Below, in pieces: positions 47,987 to 59,838 of a stretch of DNA of 64,000 nt. A program made the position numbers and the translations under genes. Each line of letters opens with the position of its first letter. The first letter of the stretch is position 1. The notes under the pieces are model-generated. The model made no database searches, was not told the origin of the DNA, and worked only from the letters and a program-made list of their open reading frames with translations. The DNA comes from Lumnitzera littorea. Its lineage: Eukaryota; Streptophyta; Magnoliopsida; Myrtales; Combretaceae. Location: the NCBI GenBank assembly GCA_024138015.1, contig JAMXBB010000003.1:11254341-11318340 (forward strand). Direction: 5' to 3'.

Positions 47987-48974
47987 AGTCTTTCTTTTCC
48001 AGGTTAGTGGCAGTCTGAAAGAGTTTTGACATTTAGAAGAGTCTACGTAAATTGTTTGCATATGATTACAATTAATTTTACATCCATATATGATAATTAT
48101 TGGCAAAATATGTTTTTACATAAAATTTTAACTATCATCTATGACATGTAAACTTATAGATACGATAATCTAATTAGTTCTCATGCTGAGAGGTAATTAC
48201 GCATCTTCTATAAAATGTATAAGAGCAGTACATAGGGCCAATTTTGCATTGGAGTTTAATTGCAGAACTTGTGTTCCCTCCTTCTCTTCATTCTTTTCTT
48301 TTACTTGGAATAGGATCCCTCTTTGTTGGGGGTAAGCGAGATCTCTCTTTTCATTAGCTATCTAATAAACAATGGGCATGATGACACTTCTGGTGCGTCT
48401 TTCTATCCTATCCGTCTTCAGATCTTAGTATCATAATGGTTGTGGTTCATGTAAGTTTTGAGTGGAAGGGTTTCCATTTTTCATTTTTTTCCTTAAATGT
48501 TCATTCTCATTCCATTCAAACTTTGCACTCAGTTCTTGTATCTTAATTGAGGAATCATACCAAGAGGATCTGCGATTGCTCCTCAACCTAAATATTAAAT
48601 ATAGGTGTGTAACCTGAAATCTCATGTTTTCTTTTGAGTTAGTCACGGTTTAACCACATTATTTAGTGAAGAAGTACGTACAATTCGGTTGAAGAGCTAT
48701 GCTGTTTCAGATTTTCACTCGTAAGCTGATGTCAAAAGCCCCTCTCTGCATCCTCACTTCGATGGATGAAACCTGTCATAATGGGCCAAATAAATAAAAG
48801 CCCTTTTGCTAAAACTTTCATTTCCTTGAAATATTGCATTTGGTTGCTTTTTTATGATTCTCTCAGGATCTATTTCTATTTTAATCCTTAGCCTTTCATA
48901 ACCTATCAGAAATTATTATTTTCTCCCAATAATAGTTTAGATGATATGTTATTTTATATATTTGACATAAATAC
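47987..48974. other. FAN1 3' UTR and downstream spacer
   Basis: The sequence after the stop codon is AT-rich. Candidate polyadenylation signals are scattered, with AATAAA-like words near 48788. No other gene is evident. Confidence 0.45.
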
Positions 48975-49505
48975 ATCTAAATTGGACCGGATGGAATTGC
49001 AGAATGCAGTTATTTTATATTGCAACTCGGCCAGTACTTCGATTGAAAGAGGGTTCAAATGGTTTGTGGTTCATTTTGGAATGCTTGAATTTGAACCAAA
49101 TAGATTATTATTTAGAAGTTAAAAAAATAAGCAACATTTTAAAAGTTGTATTGACATTTCATTGGATCCTATTTACCTCTTTTATTTTTATTTTTATTTT
49201 TATTTTTATGTAATCTCATTTTATGCTCAACTTTTATAATTTACTTATTTTCCTTTATCTTCATCTCTCATCTCTCAAGTAAACTTGAGTGCTTTGGGTA
49301 TTACTTAAGATGCAATATTACCTTATTACAATATTAAGTGGATTTAATTCTTATATAAGGTTCTTCAATTTAAATATAATTTATTTTTTGTTAAAAGCTC
49401 TAATTATAGTATCATCAAATAAAATATGGTGTTATTAGAAGCCGTTTGAACTAAATTTTATGGGTTTGAACCCAACCGAATGGAACTATAAACATTGAAC
49501 ACTCT
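48975..49505. mobile_element. Family F element, copy 2
   Basis: Shares ordered blocks with 857-1380: GTTCAAATGGTTT, ATTACTTAAGAT, TAGTATCATCAAATA and a closing GTTTGAACTAAAT. A TTTTTA microsatellite at 49176-49208 expands the interior. Confidence 0.5.
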
Positions 49506-49639
49506 TAATTGTTAAAGCCAAATACATATATTTGATGTGTTTAGTGTTTTTTTTTTTATTAAAAGGTTATTTGATAATAAAATATATATTCATCCTTTAC
49601 TTATTTTTATTCCACATAATTGTATATTATTAAAATCAA

Positions 49640-49870
49640 TGACATATTTGGTGCAGAAAATCGTCATTACCACCTTAAAATTTTCATTATCACCTTAAAA
49701 ATTCCTGATATGAATAGAGAGAACGTGAGAAAAGAAGAAAAGACAATTGGTATGCAGAAAATCATTATTCTCACCTTAAAAATTCCATGCACTGTAACCG
49801 TGAGTACTACCATTACGGCACATCATCACCATTATCACTGTAAGTTCACCATTACCGGGCAACGAGGAAT
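49640..49870. repeat. Duplicated CACCTTAAAA words and ACC/ATC triplet tract
   Basis: ATTACCACCTTAAAA, ATTATCACCTTAAAA and ATTCTCACCTTAAAA occur three times at 49665-49790. They are followed by CATCATCACCATTATCAC-type triplets to about 49860. Cryptically simple, with no gene. Confidence 0.5.
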
Positions 49871-50108
49871 CCTCTTTGTGTCCGATTAACTATATCTTTG
49901 TTGTTTTCCTTCCATATTGCCATTCGCTTTCCTATTAGGCCATCTATCCGGAACCGTTCCCCATATAAATCTGAAAAGAGTCAACCGAGCAGGAATTCAG
50001 TTTAGGATGGTTCACTGGAGCATTTGGATTTTTTTTTTCCTGGTTTTTTTGGTAATTAAGAAAAAGTGTAGGTGCTGCATTTTCTTGATTTCAATAAATA
50101 TTTCAAAT

Positions 50109-50570
50109 TAAACAACTGTTTATCAAACTAAAGGAAGAATCAAACCAAACTAAAAATATAAATGAAATGCAATTCATTTATATTTTTAGTTTAGTTTAGA
50201 GTTTGGCTTAGAGGGTTTAAGAAGTTTGTAATTTGATTTAGGGAGTTGAACCGAATCGAATCAAACTAAATCATTGAAATCCATATCGAACCCTTTTTAT
50301 AAAAAAAGTAGAATGTACAACATATTTTAGTTTTATAATTTTGTCAACATTTTAGTCAAATCTTATTTAATCACCCCCTACCACCCTCTTGCCCTTCTTT
50401 TTTTTATCTCTCATCTCACTCTTGGCTTTATTGGTCTACTTTTCCTTCACTATCATATCTTGTTTCTCAAATCGACTTGTGCACCTTTATTATCATCCAA
50501 AATGCAATGTCATTGTGATGTAATGTTATGTGACTTATATTTTAGCATAATGTTTTTTAATTTGAAAATT
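50109..50570. mobile_element. Family F element, copy 3
   Basis: The left end CTGTTTATCAAAC matches copy 1, followed by AACCAAACTAAA and GAACCGAATCGAATC words and a TC-rich block like those in copies 1 and 2. The right end is unclear. Confidence 0.45.
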
Positions 50571-50929
50571 CATGTTTTCTTATGCTTATGTAATGGAGGT
50601 ATGGAATTTAGTGGCTTTGCATTTTGGAATTAGCCTTTTTCCTATCACTACTTCTATGGAACACATGCTAAAATATTGTGTTACTAAAATGGTATTAATA
50701 TATAATTACATTATATTAGAAATTTTGTTTCATGTGTCACGTTATGGCATATTTGAAATAAAAAAAATAATAGAAAACATAAGATTTTATGTAGGAATAT
50801 TAGGACTCTAGTTAACCATATTATAGATCTTTATAATCTTGTAAGGGCTAATCCTCTTAAGAGTAGTCAAATTAGAGGTGATGAAGATTTGTTTTTCTTT
50901 GATTAAAATGCCAAAGAAAAAGGTTTCAC

Positions 50930-51345
50930 ATTTTGTTGGTTGGATTAGTTCAAAATTAGGTTTCTTTAAATTAAATGTGGATGGCTTGGAGTTTTAGGTT
51001 TTTTATTTTTTCAGTTGGGTTTTGGGAGGTTTGCTAGGGGATGAAAAAGATAAATGATTTGGCATTTTGGCTTTCCTTCCTCTTATACTTCTAATGAGTG
51101 CATTGAATGTGCAACATTTATAAAAGGATTGGAAATGTGCTAGTATTACAACATTTCAAATGTAATTGTTGAGAGGGACTCTTAAAATGGTTATCGAAAT
51201 CAACTATGAGATGGGATAAATGGAATGATACTATTTGAGTGAAAGGATTGTTACAAAAGTTGTAAGGTAAGCTTAATCATGTATGGAGAGAGAGGAATGT
51301 AACTATTGATTGGCTTGCCAAAAAAGTAAAGAAGTCACAAAAGAA
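50930..51345 (+). pseudogene. LINE-type RNase H domain remnant (RVT_3-like)
   Basis: Pieces in two frames read FKLNVDG, then GGLLGDEK, NECIECATFIKGLEM, NISNVIVERDS, LLQKL and KLNHVWRERNVTIDWLAKK. Order and residues fit the RNase H domain found at the end of plant LINE polyproteins and in the RVT_3 family (conserved NVDG, AE/CE-L, E-DS and WLA). Frameshifts and stops make it a fossil. AT-rich sequence around 51480-51510 looks like the tail of such elements. Confidence 0.6.
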
Positions 51346-51659
51346 CTTTTATTATGGAGAGGTTTCTCTTATGAAAAGAAATGTTAAAAAAAAAAGAAAA
51401 ATTAATTCAAGACAAAATTGGTCTAGGAAATTTTTATTGGATGTATGTTTAATTTTATTTTATGTGGGGATAATATTTTGTACTTGATTTGCCTTGGGGT
51501 TCCTTTCTTAATCATACTAATGGTTTTTAAGTAATTAAGATGGGTTTATCTATAAGAGTAGTAGTATTACCTCATTTATTTTTTGCATATATTGTTGTAA
51601 GAGGAGTAGTACTCCCTCATTAGAAAAGAAAATGAAAATTTCTTGTTATGTTGAAAACT

Positions 51660-52487
51660 TTTATAGACATCCCATTTTTGCCTTATTTAAGTTCATTTTT
51701 AATTTACAATCCCCTATATTTCTAAAAAGGCTAAAAATATGGAAATACCAAAAGAATTGAAAAATTAAGAAAAGGTATAAAAATTGGAAAATAATGAAAA
51801 CATATTAAAAAATGAAAAATACAAAAGAATGAATGAAAAATAAGAAAAGCCAAAAATCCAAAAAAATAAAAAAATAAAAAAAGGTAGATGTAGATCCATT
51901 TGGATTAGTTGGAGATAGAAATAATTTTTTAAGGTTAAAAGTGGCTTCTAAAGTTAAAATAGGTTTATGCGATTTGATTGAATTAGGAATTTTGCATGAA
52001 AATGAATATTTTTTAAAATAAATTTTTTTAGCTAAGGTTTAGATTGCTTATTTTGAAATATTTTGAAAGTATACATTTTAAAAAGATCATGGCCTCAAAT
52101 TGGACCACAATTGGATTTAAAATGAGTATTTTATGGTCATTTAAATTTTCAATAAATGTTGAATACAGATAGAAATCAAGTTCTTAATTTGATTAAATTA
52201 AATAACTTGTGCATACGTTTATTACACTTTACATTAGATTGAAGAGTAAAGTACAACTTTTTAGAGTTTAAATAATTAATTAAAAATTTTTAGGTGTTAA
52301 AATTAAAAAAAAAAAGAAAAGAAGGAAGGAAGAATTAGTGAGTAAGTAGAAGGAAAAAAAAAAAAAGATTAGTAGTCATGCAACGTGGCACCTAAACTTG
52401 TGTGCTAAGTAGCATGCTCATGAGTTATATTATTATGATCAACATAGTGGATACATAAAGAACTCAAAGGCAAAGGAAGTTTCCTAA
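51660..52487. repeat. A-rich low-complexity DNA
   Basis: Irregular GAAAAAT, AAAAATA and AAGAAAAG words dominate 51720-51890. The rest is AT-rich with further A runs at 52302-52370. No gene. Confidence 0.6.
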
Positions 52488-53052
52488 GAGATTAAAGGAT
52501 TTTACATAATAGAATAGCATCAAACATATGAAATCAATTAGAGTTAGGCATTCAAAGTATTAGTAGACTTAAGCATATGGGATATCACCCCTAGACTTAG
52601 GCATACAAAGTATTACATGGATAGTTAACAAAATTTGTTAAGATTACAACAAAAAGTCATATAAAAACCAAAAATAGAAAAAAAAAAAGAGGCATTGAAC
52701 TAATTGTAACCATCTTTGAGATGAGTTTCTTTGACACTTGAAGTCAAGAGTTGTTAATTTGAATTCATCATTCGTTCCTTCATCCGCCATCCTTTTTAGT
52801 TTCCTTTTTCATTATTTTACTTCTCATTCACAAAATTATGAAAACCTTAATTTAGAAAATAAAACAAAATACATGCTTTCCACTATCACAATATAGATCC
52901 AAACGTAGAGAATAAAGTTTTGGTATCTACTTTCATCAATTCAATATTAATAAGAATTAAAGTGAAATCTTAGAATTTAAGAAATTGCAAAGAGAAAAAA
53001 TCAATAGAGAAAATGTACTAGAAGAGAGAGAGAGAGAGAGAGAGAGAGATGG
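52488..53052 (+). repeat. 5' LTR of element E, left part
   Basis: Starts near AGAGATTAAAGGATTTT and ends in an AG microsatellite (53023-53049). The 3' LTR has the same order with a shorter AG run. Confidence 0.7.
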
Positions 53053-53213
53053 TGATAAGGATCAAGGTCTAATCATGCGCTCCTAAGTTTGAGGGCTTAC
53101 TCATATGGCTCGTCGAGTTGTTTGAGGGGAGTTAAACTCAAAAGAGTAATGTATTCTTCAATTTGACTTGTTAAGTTACTTTACTCTCTATCTCATTCAA
53201 GAGATTGCTATTA

Positions 53214-56200
53214 TGTCTCGAAGCGATAGAATTGTAATAGTTTTGTTGTGCAAATTATTTTAGGATAGAAGTTAACATTATAATTGCCATCTTAAATTTG
53301 ATTTATATAAAGTGTTCACGATTAACTTGTTTTGAAATAAACAGTTTATAAATTAAACGTATTATTTATATACGAAAATATGAAAAATACATATTAGTAT
53401 TTAAATATCTCAATTAGTGTTTTTAAGATTAAGTAATTTAGTCTTACTTCACTTAAGTAATACATAAATTGATATTAAAAAACTTAAGGTTAAGGCTTAA
53501 ACTTTGAGAGTGATTGATTCTCAGTTTTATATCTTTACTTCCTATAATCTGGCAATTGTTAACTTCAAAGTAATTATAAATTGATATTAAAAGACTTAAA
53601 GTTTAGGCTCAAACTTTAAGAGTATAACTAATCTTTAGTTTTATATCCTCACTTTTTAAGATTTGGTAATTGTTAACTTCAAAGTAATTATAAATTGATA
53701 TTAAAAGACTTAAAGTAATACATAAATTGATATTAAGGGACTTAAAGTTAAGGTTTAAACTTTAAGAGTGCAACTAATCCTTAGTTTTATATCTTTAGTT
53801 TTATATTCTTATTTTTTAAGATTTGACAATTGCTAACTTCTAAGTAATTATAAATCTACTTTTTAACTAGTACTTGCAATAACATTTATAAGTGTATGAG
53901 CAACTAATTTTTTAGTAAGTTGGGATGAAGATTTAAAACTATACATTAAACATAAACAAGGTTATAAATCAAATTAGTTAGATGCAATGCATATATAAGC
54001 AAATATTATCATACGACATTATTCGGTCCATTGAGATATTAGAGAAATTACATCAGTTTTAATTTGGGTTGAAGAGTTTAGCTTACATTTCAACAACTTA
54101 TGATCAAACCTAAATTTGTGTAATAAAGACATCACTTCTCTTACAACTATCATCAAATCATTACCTTTACTTTTGTTGTGATTTTCTCTCTTGTTATTTA
54201 GTTTGATTAAGAATAAAGAAGGGATTGATTATGCTATTTAGTATTATTTTTTTTGAAGGGGTTGGTATTTGGTTAGAGAATTTTAAACGTTTTTCCTAAT
54301 GGGTTGTTATGTAAGTTCATTTTAAAGGTACATGTCATATTTAGTTAAGTTTAATTTAAGGTATTCAATCATTTGACATAAATTACACAAATTTCAAATT
54401 AGAATCATTCCATCAAACTTAGAAATGCGCACATATAAGTATGTATATAGTTAATTATCTAAAGAGTATAACTAAATATAATCTCAAGTTTTTGAGTACT
54501 ATAAAACAGTATTCCGAAATATAATAATGTAATGGTCTTAATTTACTTGCATTTCTTGCTTGTTTACTTAAGGTACGACTCGTACAGGCTATCGTTAATA
54601 ATTTTTATAATATAAATGTTATTTTAGTATTGATATAACTATCTTATATAGGTTTTATTTTGTAATTCTTTATGTTATCTTTAGTTTAGGGTTTTATTAT
54701 ATCTAATTATTTGGGTTTTTATGTTTCTTACAATTATTCTTAATTTAGGTTAGATTCAATTTCTGAATTGGTTTTTAAATTAGGTTCTAATTTGGTTTTT
54801 AAATTATGTTTTAATTCAATTTTTGATTATGGGTTTTATACACGAACCCTATGAATTTATTTTGAGTTATTTTGTGAAATCGATTATATTACACTTGGAT
54901 ATTTAGCCTTTAACTGGTATTTTGATCAACATGGTATACTATATTTCTAATTTAACTATTGAATTAGCTCCCGATGTAAAAATAACCTACATGTTTTACA
55001 TAATTTTCTAAATTCATAATCCAACTTACATTTTTATTATAGTCTTAATATTATAATACCATAATTTTTTACCTAATAATTTCTACCCATTTAATTTTTA
55101 TATACACATATTATATATTATTACATATTACATACTTATATTATTTATTTAACACTTCTAACACTATATATGTTATCTTTCACCACTAATAATATATCAA
55201 AATGGTTAATTATTCTCTAAATCAGAATTTATACCTAATTAATCTCTAAATCACAAAATTAGCTTAATTATACCATTTTACTCATTATTCATTATATTAT
55301 ACACATAATAGATACTTCTAATACTCCAAATATTACCAATATTATATTACATCAGCAATTAACATCTTAAAATACTTAATTACATACTAAATTAGAATTT
55401 TCACCAAATCTTATGAGAAGTATATCCTAAGGTCTAAATTTATCAAATTAATATTTTGATATTTTTCCCTAAATGTACATACTAAAATATCTTACAATAC
55501 TAAAATTCATAATTTTTCAAACATATTTGATATTTTTAAAAAATTAAACAAATTCAAAAGGGAAACCGAAACTTATTGGTTGAAGGGCTTTCAGCCACCA
55601 GTGATAGCTCTACCCTTATCGATAGCTCTAAGCATAGGGTCTACTGTTTGATGGTGGTGGTCGTTTATCTCCAGTTGGTTGTCGATGTGAATTCCCTTTA
55701 TAAGCTTTAAACGTATACTATTTTGTTATTTCTTTTTGTAAAAATATACTCTCCTCTCTTCTTAAGCTCTCTTTAATTTTTTCTGGTTTCTAACAAACTA
55801 AATGAGGTTTGATAAGGGTTTTATGAATTTATATAAGTACTTAAAGGTGTTTTTGGATTTTCTACTTGCCATGTGTTCATTCTCTTTTCCTTTTTCACTT
55901 TTTAAATGGCCTAATCCTATTTGTTGAATTTCCATATTCCATTTATAGCTTGCTATGCTTATTTTTTTAGACAATTTCAAACTTTTCTATATTTTTCTTG
56001 ATTTTTAAAAATTTTTTATATGAATTTTCTTTAATTAATTAGTATTGTTCTAATATATTTTGGATACTTTAAGTAATTTTATATATTTTTACTTACACGT
56101 AAATATATATATGGTATAAATAAATGCTGATAAATATTATTTATGTTTTTTTTAATGATTTTTAGTGTATATATAATTAATTTTTATTGATTCGTTAATT

Positions 56201-56419
56201 ATTGAAAATTTTTTTATACGTTTTCGATAAATAACGAGTAATATACATATAATTTAATATTATAATATTTTATTATTTATTTTCCTAAATTCAAATTCAC
56301 GGGATCTCTTTTATTAATATTTTTAATTTTGTTGTAAAACTTGGGTTTGATTAAACAATTTACCAGATTGTCCTAAATTTTATGGACTGAACCTTGAACA
56401 CTTGATCGTGGGGCTTCCA
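53214..56419. mobile_element. Ancient solo LTR D' related to D
   Basis: Aligns with 20221-23312 in order. Shared anchors include AGTTTATAA at 53342 and TTAGAGAAATTAC at 54039, against the GC-rich versions in D. It ends GGGGCTTCCA. Nearly every C or G of D's GC-rich parts has become T or A here. CTATT occurs one base outside each end (53208-53212 and 56421-56425), consistent with the target duplication. It interrupts LTR C2. Confidence 0.75.
53467..53870 (+). repeat. Three tandem units of about 120-150 bp inside D'
   Basis: The unit runs AAATTGATATTAAAA, CTTAAAGTTTAGG, a CTTAGTTTTATATC block, TTTAAGATTTGG and AATTGTTAACTTC. It is repeated from about 53467, 53578 and 53710. Solo LTR D has only one equivalent stretch. 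Confidence 0.75.
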
Positions 56420-56486
56420 ACTATTGAGGTGACTGACTTATTACTGAGTTGACCCCTCTACAATAAGTTAGTCTAAGGTCAAGCAT

Positions 56487-56782
56487 AAAGGCGTGTAAAT
56501 AGGTTTTGGCTAACGGGCTGGCTTGATTAACTTGCTTTTTAAATATGTTTGGGCTTAAGTTTTTTGACTCGTTAAAAAAGTAAGCTAAATGAGTTTGACT
56601 TGTTTAACATATTTATGCTTTTGACTCATGGGTTAACTTATTTAACCTGCTTTTGAAACGGGTTAGGTTTAGAGTTTTTTAGTTCATTTAAAAAGTAAAC
56701 CAAATGAGCTTGACCCCTTTAACCTGTGAGCCAAAGTAAGTTAGGTTCGATTGAATTGTTTAACTCACTTGTATACCTCTAA
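56487..56782. mobile_element. hAT-type MITE, 296 bp, perfect 8-bp target duplication
   Basis: TCAAGCAT stands at 56479-56486 and again at 56783-56790. The ends are imperfect inverted repeats, AGGCGTGTAAATAGG and the complement of CTTGTATACCTCT. An 8-bp duplication is diagnostic of hAT transposition. It is non-coding, with internal GGGTT/AACCC words. It lies inside solo LTR C2. Confidence 0.85.
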
Positions 56783-57518
56783 TCAAGCATCGAACTAGCA
56801 TGATGCCAACTTGATACAAAGTTGAGGCCAAGTTGACTTTGATCTCAAGTTGACCATTTGAGGCTAACTTGACAATGGACCATCTCCTAAATCAACCTTT
56901 CCTCAATTTAGAATATTTGAGTTGCTGAGTACTTGACCCCAACTTGATTTGCTCAGAGCTTGCTCTGCTTAGCAAATAGTATTATTGGGACCATAGAATG
57001 GACAGCTGACACACGTCTTATTTTTCTGACATTGATACTGTCCTTTGTAACCGAATATTCCTCCTTTTTTTGTCTGATTATAACTCTACCCTTATAAATT
57101 ATTCCCCTTTCCTTTTAGATAGGAATCTTTTTTTTTTAATAATTTATACTAACTTAAGACTTACCCTAATTAGGTTATATAAACGCTTGTAAATTGTAAA
57201 AGTCGCAATGGTTAATAATAGTGATATTCAAACGTATTCTTCCTTCATGAGCTACGTGCCTTTACTTGCTCTTAACTCTTTTATCCAGCTCATTGAATGT
57301 AGACCAATGGTAAGTGACCTCTGGCCACACTTATGCGTAATATCAAGTGTGAACTGAGCTTATGTGAGGTGTTAGTGTGTTATATTCATTGTTGGTGCAT
57401 AAGGACCTTTGCTTAATCTTCGACTATTATTTATCCTTTAGACAATCTAAAGGTTTAGACCTAGACCCTGGTTATGCGTGATATCGCAGTTCGTGTGTTC
57501 ACTTACGTGCCTATATCA

Positions 57519-57624
57519 GATTGTCAGAACATTCTAGTCTAAGTTTTAACTTGGATAATTTCTTACATCATATGCTATTGTTCGGTGGAAAATTAAGTGG
57601 GCCTAGGCTGTCCTTTAGACCGGC
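57519..57624 (+). repeat. 5' LTR of element E, right part
   Basis: GATTGTCAGAACATTCTAG to CCTTTAGAC, matching 59734-59838. It is followed near 57634 by TTGGTGCTTTCATTG, a sequence often found at the LTR/leader boundary of plant gypsy elements. Confidence 0.65.
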
Positions 57625-57671
57625 CTTACTCTTGGTGCTTTCATTGATCTTACGAGCGGATTGCAGCAAGA

Positions 57672-58480
57672 ATGGCCAATAGTATAAGAAGTATTTCTCT
57701 ATTGCAAGAAGAGTTGTATGCATATGCAGTCAAGATGACTAATATGGAGGAGAACAATAATGCAAGAATGACTAAACTAGAGAATTCTATAGACCAGAAG
57801 GGAGCTAATATTGAAAAATTGTTGGCATCTTAAATATATTTGGGGAAAGTCAAAATGTTCCTTTGAGAAACAGAATTGTAGTGGAAAATTCATCATCTTC
57901 TCATTGAAATTTAGGACAGTCGCATTTCATCAGTAAAAACATAAAATTGTAGCTTCCAAAATTAATGGAGATGATCCTGAAGGATAGATCTTTAAAGTGT
58001 CACAATTCTTTGATTTTCATGAAGTCTTAGAAGAGGATAGGGTTAAGATGGCATCTTTTGCATCGGAAAGGGAAGCTCTAAGTTGTTTTCAATGGATATC
58101 AAAGAGTGGGTTAATATCAACATGGCTGGCATTTATGAATGCAGTAAGATAAAGATTCAGCCCATCTATGTTTGAAGACTACAAAGGTAAGCTTGTAAGC
58201 TTGCTAAACTCATGTAAAAATGTTCAGTTAGTGACTATAAAAAACAATTTTAAGAGTCATTGAATAGAGTACATGGCCTTCATGAAAATTTCTTACAAAG
58301 CTGCTTCATTTTGGGTCTAGAACCAAATATTCAAGCTGAGGTTTTATCATCCAAACCAAATTCCCTTCTTGAAGCAATGAGCTTAACGAAACTTCATGAA
58401 ACCAATTTATAAAGACTTAATTGCAATCAATTTAATTCATCATTTAAACCATCCTTTTCTTCTTCTAAAATGACCCGATT
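57672..58480 (+). pseudogene. Gag of element E
   Basis: Starts at the ATG (MANSIRSISLLQEELYAY), a coiled-coil-like head with a stop after about 53 codons. The gag core follows in another frame: KINGDDPEG, IFKVSQFFDFHEVLEED, ALSCFQWISKSGLISTW, RFSPSMFEDYKGKL. The order matches plant gypsy gag (family form: GWIFKISQFFDYH, ALSWYQWM). It is more diverged from B and C than they are from each other. Confidence 0.7.
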
Positions 58481-58639
58481 TACACAAAAAATCAATTGCA
58501 CCACCCACTTTTATGTCTAAACTAATTAATTCAATCACCACAACCAAACCACCTAATTTACAAATATAACCCAAACTAGCAAATTCACAAAACAAAACAA
58601 TTCCAATAAAAAGAATGACTGCAATTGAATTAACTTTAA

Positions 58640-58702
58640 GAAGAGAGAAAGGCCTTTGTTATAATTGTGACGAAAAATTTGATAGGGGTCATATATGTAA
58701 AG
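58640..58702 (+). pseudogene. Zinc knuckle of element E
   Basis: RREKGLCYNCDEKFDRGHIC keeps Cys, Cys, His and Cys in the spacing usual for this gypsy group (CDEKF-GHRC). Confidence 0.75.
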
Positions 58703-58792
58703 TAAGATTTCTTATGATAGTAGAGCTTGGTAATTGAAGAGGATGATGTTGAAACAGATCAGAATAATGAATGTGCAATAGAGTAGTTGTAA

Positions 58793-59150
58793 ATGGAAGA
58801 AGAAGGGAATATAGTGGAAATAAGTTACCACGCATTATCTAGAGTTTTTAACTCCAAGAGCATTAAGATTACATGGTTTGATAAAGGGGAAATCTGTGGC
58901 AATATTAGTAGATTTAGGCAACATGTACAATTTTATTCAAACAAAAGTGGCAAAAAATTTAAATCTACCAATTATTGTAGTACCATAGTTTTCTATGATG
59001 ATAGAAAATGGAGACAAGTTGATACGTTTTAGGTTATGTAAAAGAGTACTAGTGGTGTTGAATAATTTTGAGTTTCTCATGGATTTCTGTGTGTTAGAAA
59101 TACAAGGAACCGATTTGGCCTTAGGAATTTAGTCATTGACAACATTAGGA
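58793..59150 (+). pseudogene. Protease-region remnant of element E
   Basis: The frame 58793-59032 reads VEISYHALSRVFNSKSIK, matching the ISLHAL segment that follows the knuckle in this group. The expected DSGSTHNF active site falls near 58910 but is scrambled by a frameshift. The domain ends abruptly before the 3' LTR, so pol is deleted. Confidence 0.55.
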
Positions 59151-59177
59151 CTTGTTACTTTTGATTATTCCTCAATG

Positions 59178-59838
59178 AAGAGATTAGAGGATTTTGTATA
59201 ATAGAATAGCCTCAAAGATATGAAATCCATTAGGCTTAGGCATACAGAGTATTGGTAGACTTAAGCAAATGGGATATCACTCTTAGACTTATGCATACAA
59301 AGTTTTACATAGATAGTTAATAGAGTTAGTTTAGATAACAACAGAAAGTCATATAAAAGCCAAAAATAGAAAAAAGAAAAGAGGTATTGAACAAGTTGTA
59401 TCCATCTTTGAGAGGAGTTTCTTTGACATTTGAAGTAAGGGGATGCAAATTTTAGTTCATCATCTGTTCCTTCATCCGCCATCCTTTCTAGTTTCCTTTT
59501 CCATTGCTTTACCTCTCATTCACAGAATCAAGAAAACTTTAACTTAAAAAATAAAACAAAATACATACTTTCTATTATCATAGTATAGATTGGACCGTAA
59601 AATATAAAGTTTTCATATTTGCTTTCATCAATTCAATATCAACAAGAATTAAAGTGAAACCTTAAAATTTAAGAAACTATGAAGAGATGATAAAAAATTA
59701 AGAGACAAAACGTACTGGAAGGGAGAGAGAGAGATTGTCAAAACATTTTATTCCAAGTGTTTAACTTAGATATTTTCTTACAACATATGCTATTGTTCCA
59801 AGGAAAATTAATTAGGCTTGGGCCCTCCCTTAGACTAC
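59178..59838 (+). repeat. 3' LTR of element E
   Basis: About 85-90% identical by eye to the two-part 5' LTR, with a shorter AG run (59720-59733). It contains no nested insertion. Confidence 0.7.

Larger units (their letters stand above)
53053..57518 (+). mobile_element. Solo LTR of family C (C2), itself interrupted twice
   Basis: Starts TGATAAGGATCAAGG and ends GCCTATATCA. Flanks read GATGG before and GATTG after, a 5-bp duplication with one change. Removing D' (53214-56419) and the small hAT element (56487-56782) leaves about 960 bases, matching LTR C1 (920 bases). Confidence 0.8.
52488..59838 (+). mobile_element. Element E: truncated gypsy retrotransposon with nested 5' LTR
   Basis: A direct repeat of about 560 bases (52488-53052 and 59178-59745) continues after an insertion (57519-57624 and 59746-59838), giving LTRs of about 660 bases. 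Between them lies only gag, a zinc knuckle and a protease-like stretch (57672-59150); RT and integrase are missing, so it has an internal deletion or was non-autonomous. The 5' LTR was later hit by solo LTR C2. Outer boundaries are approximate. Confidence 0.75.
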
